Assembly: GCA_016462055.1 (NCBI GenBank)
Contig: JAEMTX010000032.1
Coordinates: 1-13,555, forward strand
Direction: 5' to 3'
Length of the DNA stretch: 13,555 nt
Origin: Acidimicrobiia bacterium
Lineage (GTDB): Bacteria > Actinomycetota > Acidimicrobiia > Acidimicrobiales > Acidimicrobilacustridaceae
Below, one piece after another: positions 1 to 6,985 of the stretch. Position numbers and translations under genes: made by a program. Under the pieces are notes generated by a model. It was given only the letters and a program-made list of their open reading frames with translations. It searched no databases and was not told where the DNA came from. Every line of letters starts with the position of its first letter. Within the stretch, counting starts at the first letter, position 1.

Positions 1-842
1 CCAAGGCCATGAATGTCGTCCGCGCCAACACCAATGTTCCGGTTCCCGAAGTAACGCATGTCGAACTCGACGCAGCTGTGCTCGACACGCCGTTTCTCGT
101 TATGAAGCGAATGCCTGGTGGCGCTCCGACCGACATGCCGCCCTATGTCTTTGGTGGGTGGGTGATCGATCTTTCTGACGATGAGCGCGAACTCATGCAA
201 CGCAACGCTGTTCAAACGCTTGTCGATCTTCACGAACTTCGACCCGATAACACCGATCTCGCGTTCCTTGCTCGTCCCGACAAGGGCGAGTCGGCACTCG
301 ATCAACATCTCGGCCACGAGCGCGGGTATTACGAATGGGCTCGTGGCGATATCCACTATCCGCTAATCGAACGCACCTTTGAATGGCTTGAGGCGAATCG
401 GCCAACGCTTGTGAACCCAACGGTTCTCAACTGGGGCGATGCGCGTATTGGCAACATGCTGTGGCAAGGACCAACACCCACGGCCGTCCTTGACTGGGAG
501 ATGGCATGTCTTGGCCCTGCTGAAGTCGATCTTGCTTGGATGATCTTCCTGCACGCGTTCTTTCAGAACATGGCTGTGACCTACGCAATGCCCGGCCTTC
601 CCAATTTCATGCGGCGGTCGGAGATGGCGGCGCTCTATACCGAATTGAGCGGTCGTTCGGTGGAAGCCCTCGAGTGGTTCGAGGTTTTCGCGGCCCTTCG
701 GTTCGCCACCGTGTCGGTACGAACCACAACTCGCGGGGTTTCATACGGGCAGATGTCAGCGCCGGCCGAGCCTGATGACGTGATCATGTTCCGCGATTTG
801 CTTGAACAGATGCTCGATGGCACCTATTGGGAGGGTCGATAG
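1..842 (+). CDS. APH-family phosphotransferase, 5'-truncated by window edge
   Basis: This is the C-terminal part of an aminoglycoside-phosphotransferase-fold small-molecule kinase. The frame is open from the first bases, and the ATG at 9 falls inside the conserved stretch that precedes VPVPEV (residues 11-16 from that Met), so the true start lies upstream. Visible motifs, counted from the Met at 9, are the hinge-like LVMKRMPG (30-37), the catalytic-loop equivalent NWGDARIGN (141-149, Asp144 and Asn149) and the metal-binding LDWE (Asp162). The canonical HGD is WGD here. Stand-alone proteins of this group usually lie beside acyl-CoA dehydrogenases and resemble the kinase half of ACAD10/11 and the levulinate kinase LvaA, so a hydroxyacyl-CoA kinase is more likely than antibiotic resistance. 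That assignment is inference. The stop is TAG at 840-842; marR follows on the same strand. Confidence 0.85.
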   Translation, partial: KAMNVVRANTNVPVPEVTHVELDAAVLDTPFLVMKRMPGGAPTDMPPYVFGGWVIDLSDDERELMQRNAVQTLVDLHELRPDNTDLAFLARPDKGESALDQHLGHERGYYEWARGDIHYPLIERTFEWLEANRPTLVNPTVLNWGDARIGNMLWQGPTPTAVLDWEMACLGPAEVDLAWMIFLHAFFQNMAVTYAMPGLPNFMRRSEMAALYTELSGRSVEALEWFEVFAALRFATVSVRTTTRGVSYGQMSAPAEPDDVIMFRDLLEQMLDGTYWEGR

Positions 843-927
843 CCCAGTCACCGGGGTTGCCCCCGAGGACCTTAAACGTGTCATCGGTCACATCAAGGGT
901 GGGATCGCGCTACGGTTCGCGCCGTGA
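817..927 (+). CDS. Possible 36-aa small ORF between the kinase and marR
   Basis: An ATG-started frame runs from inside the kinase 3' end to a TGA that overlaps the marR GTG as GTGA. The peptide includes EDLKRVIGHIKGG, and its codons, mostly ending in C or G, look like those of the neighbours. This is the only open reading across the 81-base gap. There is no clear Shine-Dalgarno site and I recognise no family. It could be a translationally coupled leader peptide, the remnant of a small subunit, or chance. Confidence 0.2.
   Translation: MAPIGRVDSPVTGVAPEDLKRVIGHIKGGIALRFAP
887..916 (+). promoter_or_regulatory. Candidate promoter for leaderless marR mRNA
   Basis: GTCACA at 887-892 and TACGGT at 911-916 are separated by 18 bases, and the -10-like hexamer ends 7 bases before the GTG at 924. 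No Shine-Dalgarno site precedes that GTG, so transcription may begin at or next to the start codon. Each hexamer matches its consensus only partly. Confidence 0.27.
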
Positions 928-1403
928 GCCGTGTGGATGACCTTCGCAAACTTGATCAGGCTCTTTTGCGTATCAACCGCATCTCGACCGGCCGGGTGGC
1001 GTCACGGGCCCGCTCGGAGCATTCGGGCGTGATGTTGTCCCGTCCTGCGATTTCGATTCTGGGGACCCTCCAGTCCTCGGGACCGGTCCGGCTTTCCTCG
1101 CTGGCTCGCCTCACGGGCCTTGAAGCTCCGTTGATCAGTCGCGAGATCAAGGAACTGAGCGACGAGGGGTATGTCTTTCGGGCATCGGATCCCACTGACG
1201 GGCGAGCGGGAATCGTCGAACTCTCGTCGAAGGGCAGCGATGCCTGGAAGCGCTTTCGTCGTGCAGCCGATGACATTAACGCAGAAACGTTTGCGGACTG
1301 GTCTGCTGAGGATCTGCGCACGCTTCGGGTGTTGCTCGAACGGGCCGCTCGGGATGTCGTGAACAGGTCGGCGCATGTTGAGCGCGCCGATCGCGCCAGC
1401 TGA
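924..1403 (+). CDS. MarR family transcriptional regulator
   Basis: This 159-residue protein has the usual MarR length and layout: an N-terminal dimerisation helix, a winged helix-turn-helix with LARLTGLEAPLISREI (about residues 60-75) as the recognition region, and the wing signature DPTDGRA (89-95). A C-terminal dimerisation helix follows. MarR proteins bind palindromes as dimers and usually release DNA on binding a small aromatic or acyl-CoA-like ligand. GTG is chosen because an in-frame TAA lies upstream and no other start occurs between it and 924. It sits directly before the acyl-CoA ligase, so it probably controls that gene and perhaps itself. An inverted repeat at its 3' end is a candidate operator. 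The ligand is unknown. Confidence 0.87.
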   Translation: MSRVDDLRKLDQALLRINRISTGRVASRARSEHSGVMLSRPAISILGTLQSSGPVRLSSLARLTGLEAPLISREIKELSDEGYVFRASDPTDGRAGIVELSSKGSDAWKRFRRAADDINAETFADWSAEDLRTLRVLLERAARDVVNRSAHVERADRAS

Positions 1404-1424
1404 TTTCGTTTCGGCCGACATCAG
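1400..1424. promoter_or_regulatory. Imperfect palindrome, candidate MarR operator or hairpin
   Basis: Arms CTGATTTCG (1400-1408) and CGACATCAG (1416-1424) match at 8 of 9 positions around a 7-base centre. The inner part contains the perfect octamer TCGGCCGA (1411-1418). The repeat overlaps the marR stop and covers the candidate -35 of the ligase promoter, a typical repressor position. A short terminator hairpin is the alternative, but no T-run follows. Confidence 0.4.
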
Positions 1425-1444
1425 TAAGAGTCGTCGCCTACATT
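1415..1444 (+). promoter_or_regulatory. Candidate promoter for leaderless acyl-CoA ligase mRNA
   Basis: CCGACA (1415-1420) and TACATT (1439-1444) are spaced by 18 bases, and the -10-like hexamer ends 7 bases before the ATG at 1452. This is the same geometry as the candidate promoter of marR. No Shine-Dalgarno site is visible before the ATG, which fits a leaderless message. Confidence 0.35.
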
Positions 1445-1451
1445 CCCCGTC

Positions 1452-3041
1452 ATGACTGATGCTTCTTGGGACACTGCTGACCTCAACCGACCGGTGTATG
1501 CCGCTGATCTGATTATCAACGCGCTGAACCGAACCCCGGACAATCCGGCGGTGAACATCATCGGTCAGCGCGAAATGACCGCTCGTGAAATGAGCGCGAT
1601 GGTTAGCCGCTATTCGCAGGCACTTGCGTCCAAAGGTTTGACACAGGGCAAGCAGTTGTCGGTTCTCGCATTAAATCGACCGGAAGTGCTGTTCAACATG
1701 GCGGCGAATCAGGTCAATGCCACGCGTTCGACGCCGCTGCATCCGATGGGTTCGGTCGACGATCAGGCTTATGTGTTGTCTGACTGTGGTGCTGAAGCAC
1801 TTGTCTTTGATCCAGATAATTTCACTGATCGGGCGCGTGAACTTGCTGAACGTGTTCCCACGATCAAGCACTTCCTCTCACTCGGTCCATGTGAATTCGG
1901 CGAGGATCTCGACGCACTCGCGATGACATTTGAACCGAAACCACTCGTTGCTCCGCATGTTCAGGCAGAGGACCTCGCGGGCATCTCCTACTCAGGGGGA
2001 ACGACAGGAAAACCCAAAGGAATTATGAGTAGCTATCGCGGCGGCGCCGCGATGGTTCAGATTCAAATGTCCGAATGGCAGTGGCCGGAAGAAGTGCGGT
2101 TCCTGATCTGCACGCCACTTTCGCATGCAGGCGCAGCGTTTTTCACGCCCACACTGCTCAAGGGTGGTTCACTCACCGTTCTTCCAGGCTTTGATCCCGA
2201 GAAGTTCATGCAGACAGTGCAGGACCATCGCATCACCGCCACGATGTTGGTGCCGACGATGATCTATGTACTTCTTGATCATCCCAAGTTCGATCAGTAC
2301 GACCTGTCGAGTCTTGAAACCATCTTCTACGGAGCGTCGGCCATTTCGCCGACGCGCTTGGCCGAAGGTATTCGCCGTATGGGTCCGATCTTCTTCCAGT
2401 TCTATGGCCAAGCCGAATGCCCGATGACGATCACCGTTTTGCGCAAAGAAGACCACGACCCCGACAACCTTGAACGGTTGGCCAGTTGTGGGCGTCCCGT
2501 GCCGTGGTTGCACGTTGCGCTTCTCGATGACGATGGCAACGTGGTGCCACACGGCGAACCCGGTGAAATCTGTGTGCGCGGTCCGCTCAACATGAAGGGC
2601 TATCTCGGAAAGCCGGAGCAAACTGCCGAGGCTTTCCAACACGGATGGCTCCATACCGGCGATGTGGCACGAGCCGATGACGAGGGGTTCCTCTATATCG
2701 TCGATCGCAAGAAGGACATGATCATCACTGGTGGCTTCAACGTTTACCCACGTGAAGTTGAAGATGTCATTTCTACCCACCCTGCAGTTTCTGCGGTAGC
2801 GGTGATTGGTGTTCCTGACGAGCGGTGGGGCGAGTCGGTCAAGGCGGTTGTTGTGGTTCGTCCTGGTGAGTCGGTCGACGCCGAAGAACTCATCGCATTG
2901 GTGAAGGAAGCAAAGGGTTCCGTGCAGGCGCCAAAGACTGTGGACTTCATCGACGCCATCCCGTTGAGTGCACTCGGCAAACCCGATAAGAAGACACTCC
3001 GTGCTCAGTACTGGGGTGACGGCGGCCGGCAGGTGAACTGA
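1452..3041 (+). CDS. AMP-dependent acyl-CoA synthetase (class I adenylate-forming ligase)
   Basis: This 529-residue ANL-superfamily enzyme is full length for an acyl-CoA ligase. It activates a carboxylic acid with ATP to the acyl-adenylate and transfers it to CoA. Motifs in order are the P-loop YSGGTTGKPKG (180-190), FYGQAE (317-322), HTGD with ribose-binding Asp404 (401-404), the hinge DRKKDMIITGGFNVYPREVE (418-437), and the catalytic lysine Lys510 in LGKPDKK of the C-terminal domain. There is no signal peptide or membrane segment, so it acts in the cytosol. It follows marR on the same strand and precedes the transporter block, so it may activate the imported compound. The subgroup resembles fatty-acid/CoA ligases of mycobacteria and Acidimicrobiia; substrate chain length cannot be told from sequence. 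Confidence 0.95.
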   Translation: MTDASWDTADLNRPVYAADLIINALNRTPDNPAVNIIGQREMTAREMSAMVSRYSQALASKGLTQGKQLSVLALNRPEVLFNMAANQVNATRSTPLHPMGSVDDQAYVLSDCGAEALVFDPDNFTDRARELAERVPTIKHFLSLGPCEFGEDLDALAMTFEPKPLVAPHVQAEDLAGISYSGGTTGKPKGIMSSYRGGAAMVQIQMSEWQWPEEVRFLICTPLSHAGAAFFTPTLLKGGSLTVLPGFDPEKFMQTVQDHRITATMLVPTMIYVLLDHPKFDQYDLSSLETIFYGASAISPTRLAEGIRRMGPIFFQFYGQAECPMTITVLRKEDHDPDNLERLASCGRPVPWLHVALLDDDGNVVPHGEPGEICVRGPLNMKGYLGKPEQTAEAFQHGWLHTGDVARADDEGFLYIVDRKKDMIITGGFNVYPREVEDVISTHPAVSAVAVIGVPDERWGESVKAVVVVRPGESVDAEELIALVKEAKGSVQAPKTVDFIDAIPLSALGKPDKKTLRAQYWGDGGRQVN

Positions 3042-3238
3042 CCTTCGGGGCCTTCCAGGTCTCTCCAAGTTCCGGCGAAATAGTTCACTGAGGAAACTTT
3101 CTTTGGGAGTTGTCTGCCGGTAGTGTCACCGGTTCATCGCCAAGTCCCTAGGTCCGATTCGGAACACTAAGGTGGCGTCGGTCACAGTTGGATAACGATT
3201 CGCAGCAACGTTCCTCATCGGGGACGAGGGGGCACAGA
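3042..3238. other. Spacer between ligase and transporter operon
   Basis: No gene is supported here. A weak stem (GACCT 3040-3044 with AGGTC 3057-3061) directly follows the ligase stop but lacks a T-run, so a terminator is only possible. Two short dyads occur: CCGGT/ACCGG at 3117-3132 and TCCG/CGGA at 3153-3163. TAAGGT at 3168-3173 could be a -10 element giving a leader of about 59 bases, but no good -35 precedes it. GAGGGGG at 3226-3232 is a strong ribosome site for the GTG at 3239. Confidence 0.4.
3226..3232 (+). promoter_or_regulatory. Shine-Dalgarno site that decides the permease start
   Basis: GAGGGGG lies 6 bases before GTG 3239. The alternative TTG at 3188 has no such site and would add a 17-residue polar extension ahead of the first membrane helix. 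Confidence 0.6.
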
Positions 3239-5509
3239 GTGCAGACATTCCTGCAATACACAATCTTGGGTCTTGCTCTTGGTGGTGCCTATTTTATCGC
3301 CGCATCCGGTCTTGTTGTGACTTACACGACCTCGGGCATCTTCAACTTCGCCCAGGGCGCAATCGCGATGCTCGCGGTCTTCACCTACTGGCAGTTCCGG
3401 TGGGGATGGGGATGGCCCGCCCCTCTGGCCCTACTCATGGTGCTCGGCATTTTGGCCCCACTTCTGGGAGCGGTTCTCTATCAGGTCGTGATGAAAAATC
3501 TTCGTGGGACCTCTGAAGTCACCAAGATCATCGTGTCGATCGGCGTCATGCTCGGCTTGCAGGCGTTGGCAACCTGGGTTTGGAACCCAACCTCAAGTAC
3601 GCCGCGTCAGTTCCAAAAGTTCTTTGGACCAAACGCATTCGCTCATTTTGGAAGCCTCAGGGTTCCGTGGCACATCATCATTTCGTTCATTATCGCCATC
3701 GCCATTGCGGTTGGTATTCGGTTTCTTTTTGTCCGCACCCGATCTGGTGTTGCTATGCGAGCAGTTGTCGACGATCCGGAACTCCTGCAGCTCAATGGCG
3801 GTCGCCCTGAACGTCTCGCGATGATCTCCTGGGCCGGTGGCTCATTCCTTGCAGCGCTGGCTGGCATTCTCATCCAGCCGATGATCGGTTCGGCCATGAG
3901 CGCAGGGGCACTCACCCTTCTTGTCATCGATGCGTTCGCTGCCGCGATGTTTGGTCGCCTGCGCAGCCTTCCTCGCACCTTTATGGGTGCCCTCATCATT
4001 GCTCTCACTACGACCTATGTCGTGGCCTACTTCCCGAGCAAGTGGACCTGGTCGAGTTCATTCCGCAACTCACTTCCGATGATCTTCCTTTTCATCATTC
4101 TTCTTGTGCTTCCGCAGGATCGTCTTCGAGGGGCAACGGTTCTCCGGCTTCGTGAACGATTCCGTATGCCCTCAATACGTACGGCATGGATTGCTGGGCT
4201 CACGATGATGATCGTGGTGTTCTGCCTCAAGGTCATCATGGCCAAGACCGGCGTCAATACGCTCACGCTTGCCCTCACCTTCGCGATTATTGCGTTGTCG
4301 TTGGTGCTCCTTACGGGCTTTGCCGGCGAGATCAACCTCGCTGCGCTGTCGTTTGGCGCCATCGCTGTCATGGTCGTGTATCACTTCGGAATTTCCGGTA
4401 CCGGCACCGAGGCGCGCACAACGCTTTGGGGGATCCTTCTCGCTGCGGTGGTGACTGCTCTGGTCGGCGCACTCATTGCATTGCCTGCACTGCGATTGCG
4501 AGGCCTTTATTTGGCTCTCGCCACAATGGCATTTGGTGTGTTCATTTCCCGCATGGTGCTTACTGAGCGCACCGAGAGGGAAATCTTTGGTTTGAAGTTC
4601 ACGCTGTTCCCCACGGGTCAGCTTTCAATTCCACGGCCAAAAATCGGTCCGATTGACTTCAATGGTGGGGACGCGTTCCTTCTCCTTTGTGCAGGGTTAT
4701 TCGTAGTCATAGGAATCGGCATGGTGTACCTGCGCCACAGTGGGTACGGGCGCCGCTTGACGGCAATGAAAGACAGCCCGGCAGCATCGGCCACACTTGG
4801 CATGAGCGTTGTCCGCCTCAAGCTTTCGATTTTTATGATGTCGGCAGCAATCGCCGGAATTGGTGGCGTCATGATGGCAGCGCAGGTCGGTACCGTGAAT
4901 TCCGATCGCTTCGACATCTTCTTAAGTCTTGCCCTCGCGATGATCACAGTTGTTGGTGGCATCGGCTACGTGTCGGGAGCGTTGTTCGCTGGGATCTTCT
5001 TGATCGCATTTATCGAAGCGTTGAATCTCATGCTCAAGAAGTTTGCTGTCGATTACTCGAGCCTCGAGGCGATCTTTATGTTCTTCATCTCAGCGGTCAC
5101 GGTGCTGCCGGCAACGATCGGCATCACCATGGGCAAGAACCCCTCGGGTGCGGTGAGCGACATCGTCGAAGGAATGAATAAGGTCAAGCAGTCCAAGCCT
5201 CTCATGATCACGGTCATCGGTCTTGAAGCAGCGATCTGGGCGCTTACCGCTACGGAAGTCATCACCAACTGGCACTTCGTGATCTTGACGTTCGCGAATC
5301 TCATCCTCGTGCCGATAGTCGGCGGGAAGTTCCTCATGGCCCGAGCGATGCGGGGTGTTCCAAAACCAGTACCACCTGAACTGATCGGAATCGATCGCCC
5401 ATTTACCGATGAAGACCTCGCCGCTATGGATCAGGCGCTGAATCTTGATGGCGTTGTGATCCCGAGTTCGACCACCCTGCGAGAGGAGCCGGCAAATGCC
5501 TCTGCTTGA
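3239..5509 (+). CDS. livHM: Fused LivH-LivM branched-chain amino acid-type ABC permease
   Basis: This 756-residue polytopic membrane protein joins both permeases of a LIV-type (HAAT) ABC importer. The start is GTG 3239, giving a LivH-like beginning MQTFLQYTILGL; a longer frame opens at TTG 3188. The LivH half (about 1-295) has NFAQGAIAM (36-44) and a coupling loop around TRSGVAMRAVVDDPELLQLN (167-186). The LivM half (about 315-630) has TGFAGEINLAALSFG (359-373) and a coupling loop around AMKDSPAASATLGM (509-522). A C-terminal extension of roughly 110 residues adds two likely helices and an acidic cytosolic tail not usual for LivM. Substrates of the family include branched-chain amino acids, amides, urea and aromatic or other carboxylates. 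The 3' end overlaps livG by 14 bases. Confidence 0.94.
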   Translation: MQTFLQYTILGLALGGAYFIAASGLVVTYTTSGIFNFAQGAIAMLAVFTYWQFRWGWGWPAPLALLMVLGILAPLLGAVLYQVVMKNLRGTSEVTKIIVSIGVMLGLQALATWVWNPTSSTPRQFQKFFGPNAFAHFGSLRVPWHIIISFIIAIAIAVGIRFLFVRTRSGVAMRAVVDDPELLQLNGGRPERLAMISWAGGSFLAALAGILIQPMIGSAMSAGALTLLVIDAFAAAMFGRLRSLPRTFMGALIIALTTTYVVAYFPSKWTWSSSFRNSLPMIFLFIILLVLPQDRLRGATVLRLRERFRMPSIRTAWIAGLTMMIVVFCLKVIMAKTGVNTLTLALTFAIIALSLVLLTGFAGEINLAALSFGAIAVMVVYHFGISGTGTEARTTLWGILLAAVVTALVGALIALPALRLRGLYLALATMAFGVFISRMVLTERTEREIFGLKFTLFPTGQLSIPRPKIGPIDFNGGDAFLLLCAGLFVVIGIGMVYLRHSGYGRRLTAMKDSPAASATLGMSVVRLKLSIFMMSAAIAGIGGVMMAAQVGTVNSDRFDIFLSLALAMITVVGGIGYVSGALFAGIFLIAFIEALNLMLKKFAVDYSSLEAIFMFFISAVTVLPATIGITMGKNPSGAVSDIVEGMNKVKQSKPLMITVIGLEAAIWALTATEVITNWHFVILTFANLILVPIVGGKFLMARAMRGVPKPVPPELIGIDRPFTDEDLAAMDQALNLDGVVIPSSTTLREEPANASA

Positions 5510-6236
5510 AACTATTGGCGTCAAAGTTCGTTTCGGCGGAAACATTGCGCTTGACGATGTTTCGATTTCGGTCGAAGCCGGAAGTGTCACCGGGCTCATT
5601 GGCCCCAACGGTGCGGGTAAGACCACGTTGTTCAACACGATCACTGGGCTTCAGCCACTCACTAGTGGGCAAATCATCTTTAATGACAAAGACGTCACTA
5701 AGGAACCACCGCATAAGCGCACTCGTATGGGTCTTGCCCGCACGTTTCAGCGCCTCGAATTGTTTACGACGCTCTCGGTGCGCGACAACATCCGTGTTGC
5801 CGGCGAAATCCGTAACCGCTGGAGCCTTCGGACTTCGAAAATGGACGTCAATGCCGAAACCGATCGCATCATCAGCCTGGTCGGGTTGAGCGATGTCGCC
5901 GATCGCGAAGTTGGCGAGATTCCGACCGGAAAGGCACGAGTCGTCGAATTGGCCCGTGCCCTCATGATCCAACCGACGCTTGTTCTTCTCGATGAACCTG
6001 CTTCTGGCCAGACCGAAGAAGAAACTGGGCAGTTCGGACAACTGTTGCGTGACCTTGCTGGCGAAGGCCTCGGAATCTGCCTTGTTGAGCACGACATGTC
6101 GTTAGTCATGCAGGTCTGCGAAACCATTCACGTGCTTGATTTCGGTCGCATGATTGCAAGTGGCTCTGCAGAGTCAGTTCGCAATAATCCGACCGTGATC
6201 AATGCCTACCTTGGTGCTCCGGAGAGTGTCGGATGA
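5496..6236 (+). CDS. livG: LivG-type ABC transporter ATP-binding protein
   Basis: This 246-residue cytosolic ATPase drives the LIV-type importer. It has Walker A GPNGAGKTT (36-44), Q-loop Gln85, Walker B LVLLDEP (162-168, Asp166 and Glu167) and H-loop His199 in VEHD. The C-terminal NPTVINAYLG is the usual LivG ending. The ABC signature is degenerate: where LSGGQ-like sequence is expected there is IPTGKARVVELARAL (142-156). The start ATG 5496 has AGAGGAG at 5482-5488, 7 bases upstream, and lies inside the permease 3' end. It overlaps livF by four bases, so the two are translationally coupled and should form the usual LivG/LivF pair. Confidence 0.93.
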   Translation: MPLLETIGVKVRFGGNIALDDVSISVEAGSVTGLIGPNGAGKTTLFNTITGLQPLTSGQIIFNDKDVTKEPPHKRTRMGLARTFQRLELFTTLSVRDNIRVAGEIRNRWSLRTSKMDVNAETDRIISLVGLSDVADREVGEIPTGKARVVELARALMIQPTLVLLDEPASGQTEEETGQFGQLLRDLAGEGLGICLVEHDMSLVMQVCETIHVLDFGRMIASGSAESVRNNPTVINAYLGAPESVG

Positions 6237-6973
6237 GCGAAGTCCACTACCACGAAGATCACGGCGCCGTTGACGGAGCGCCGTTGGTTGAACTTGTCGA
6301 CGTGCGCGCCGCGTACGGAACCATTGAAGTGCTCCACGGGGTCAACCTTTCAGTTCCGCAAGGTTCCGTTGTTGCGCTCCTTGGCCCGAACGGCGCCGGC
6401 AAATCCACGATCCTTAAGGTCATCTCTGGATTGCTGCCGCCAACTTCCGGCGAAGTTCGGCTCGCTGGGCGCATGGTGAATGGCGCTTCAGCTGATCAAC
6501 TTGCACGTATTGGTTTGTGCACCATTCCCGAAGGTCGCGGAGTGTTTCCGAACCTCAGCGTCCGAGAGAACCTTTGGATGGCGACCATGGCAGGCGTTCC
6601 GCTTGCCCAGGTTGAAGAAACCGCTTATGCCCGTTTCCCTCGTCTTGGTGAACGTCGCAAGCAGCTTGCCGGCACATTGTCCGGCGGCGAACAGCAAATG
6701 TTGTCGATGGCACGGGCTCTGTCTGTGAATCCATCGGTACTGCTCCTCGACGAATTGTCGATGGGTCTGGCCCCGCTCGTCGTGGCCAACCTCTACGAGA
6801 TCGTGGCTCAGGTCTCGCAAGAGGGCGTGTCGATCCTGGTGTCCGAGCAGTTTGCTCGGACAGTGTTGGGCATTGCTCAATACGCCGCGATCGTCCTCCA
6901 CGGGAATATCACCAGAGTGGGTACTCCTGCTGAGCTCGAAGATGAATTGTCCGCTGCCTACCTTGGATCTTGA
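6233..6973 (+). CDS. livF: LivF-type ABC transporter ATP-binding protein
   Basis: This is the second ATPase of the importer, 246 residues. Motifs are Walker A GPNGAGKST (51-59), the canonical signature LSGGEQQ (149-155) and Walker B LLLDELSMGLAP (170-181, Glu174). As in many LivF proteins the H-loop histidine is replaced, here within SEQF (204-207). An N-terminal stretch of about 16 polar residues (MSEVHYHEDHGAVDGA) precedes the usual start of the fold. Another in-frame start there would lose the ATGA overlap with livG, so ATG 6233 is kept. Signature sites in an ABC dimer act in trans, so the intact site here may compensate for the degenerate one in LivG. Confidence 0.95.
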   Translation: MSEVHYHEDHGAVDGAPLVELVDVRAAYGTIEVLHGVNLSVPQGSVVALLGPNGAGKSTILKVISGLLPPTSGEVRLAGRMVNGASADQLARIGLCTIPEGRGVFPNLSVRENLWMATMAGVPLAQVEETAYARFPRLGERRKQLAGTLSGGEQQMLSMARALSVNPSVLLLDELSMGLAPLVVANLYEIVAQVSQEGVSILVSEQFARTVLGIAQYAAIVLHGNITRVGTPAELEDELSAAYLGS

Positions 6974-6985
6974 GACCGGAGAAAA

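Noticed and set aside
1..842. Antibiotic-resistance kinase
   Set aside because: The APH fold alone does not indicate resistance; the WGD catalytic loop and the acyl-CoA gene context fit the hydroxyacyl-CoA kinase-like group better.
2400..2417. YGQAE instead of YGxTE in the acyl-CoA ligase as a sign of inactivity
   Set aside because: Ala at this position is common in this ligase subgroup, and the other motifs including Lys510 are intact.
2169..3068. 299-codon open frame on the - strand opposite the acyl-CoA ligase
   Set aside because: It lies wholly antisense to a ligase with all catalytic motifs, its translation shows no domain pattern, and it is rich in His/Arg as expected of a shadow frame.
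3188..3238. TTG 3188 as the permease start
   Set aside because: It has no ribosome site and would put a polar 17-residue extension before the first membrane helix; GTG 3239 has GAGGGGG 6 bases upstream and gives the family-typical start.
6842..6853. Missing H-loop histidine in LivF
   Set aside because: Many LivF proteins have VEQN-type sequence at this site, so SEQF is family variation rather than a defect.
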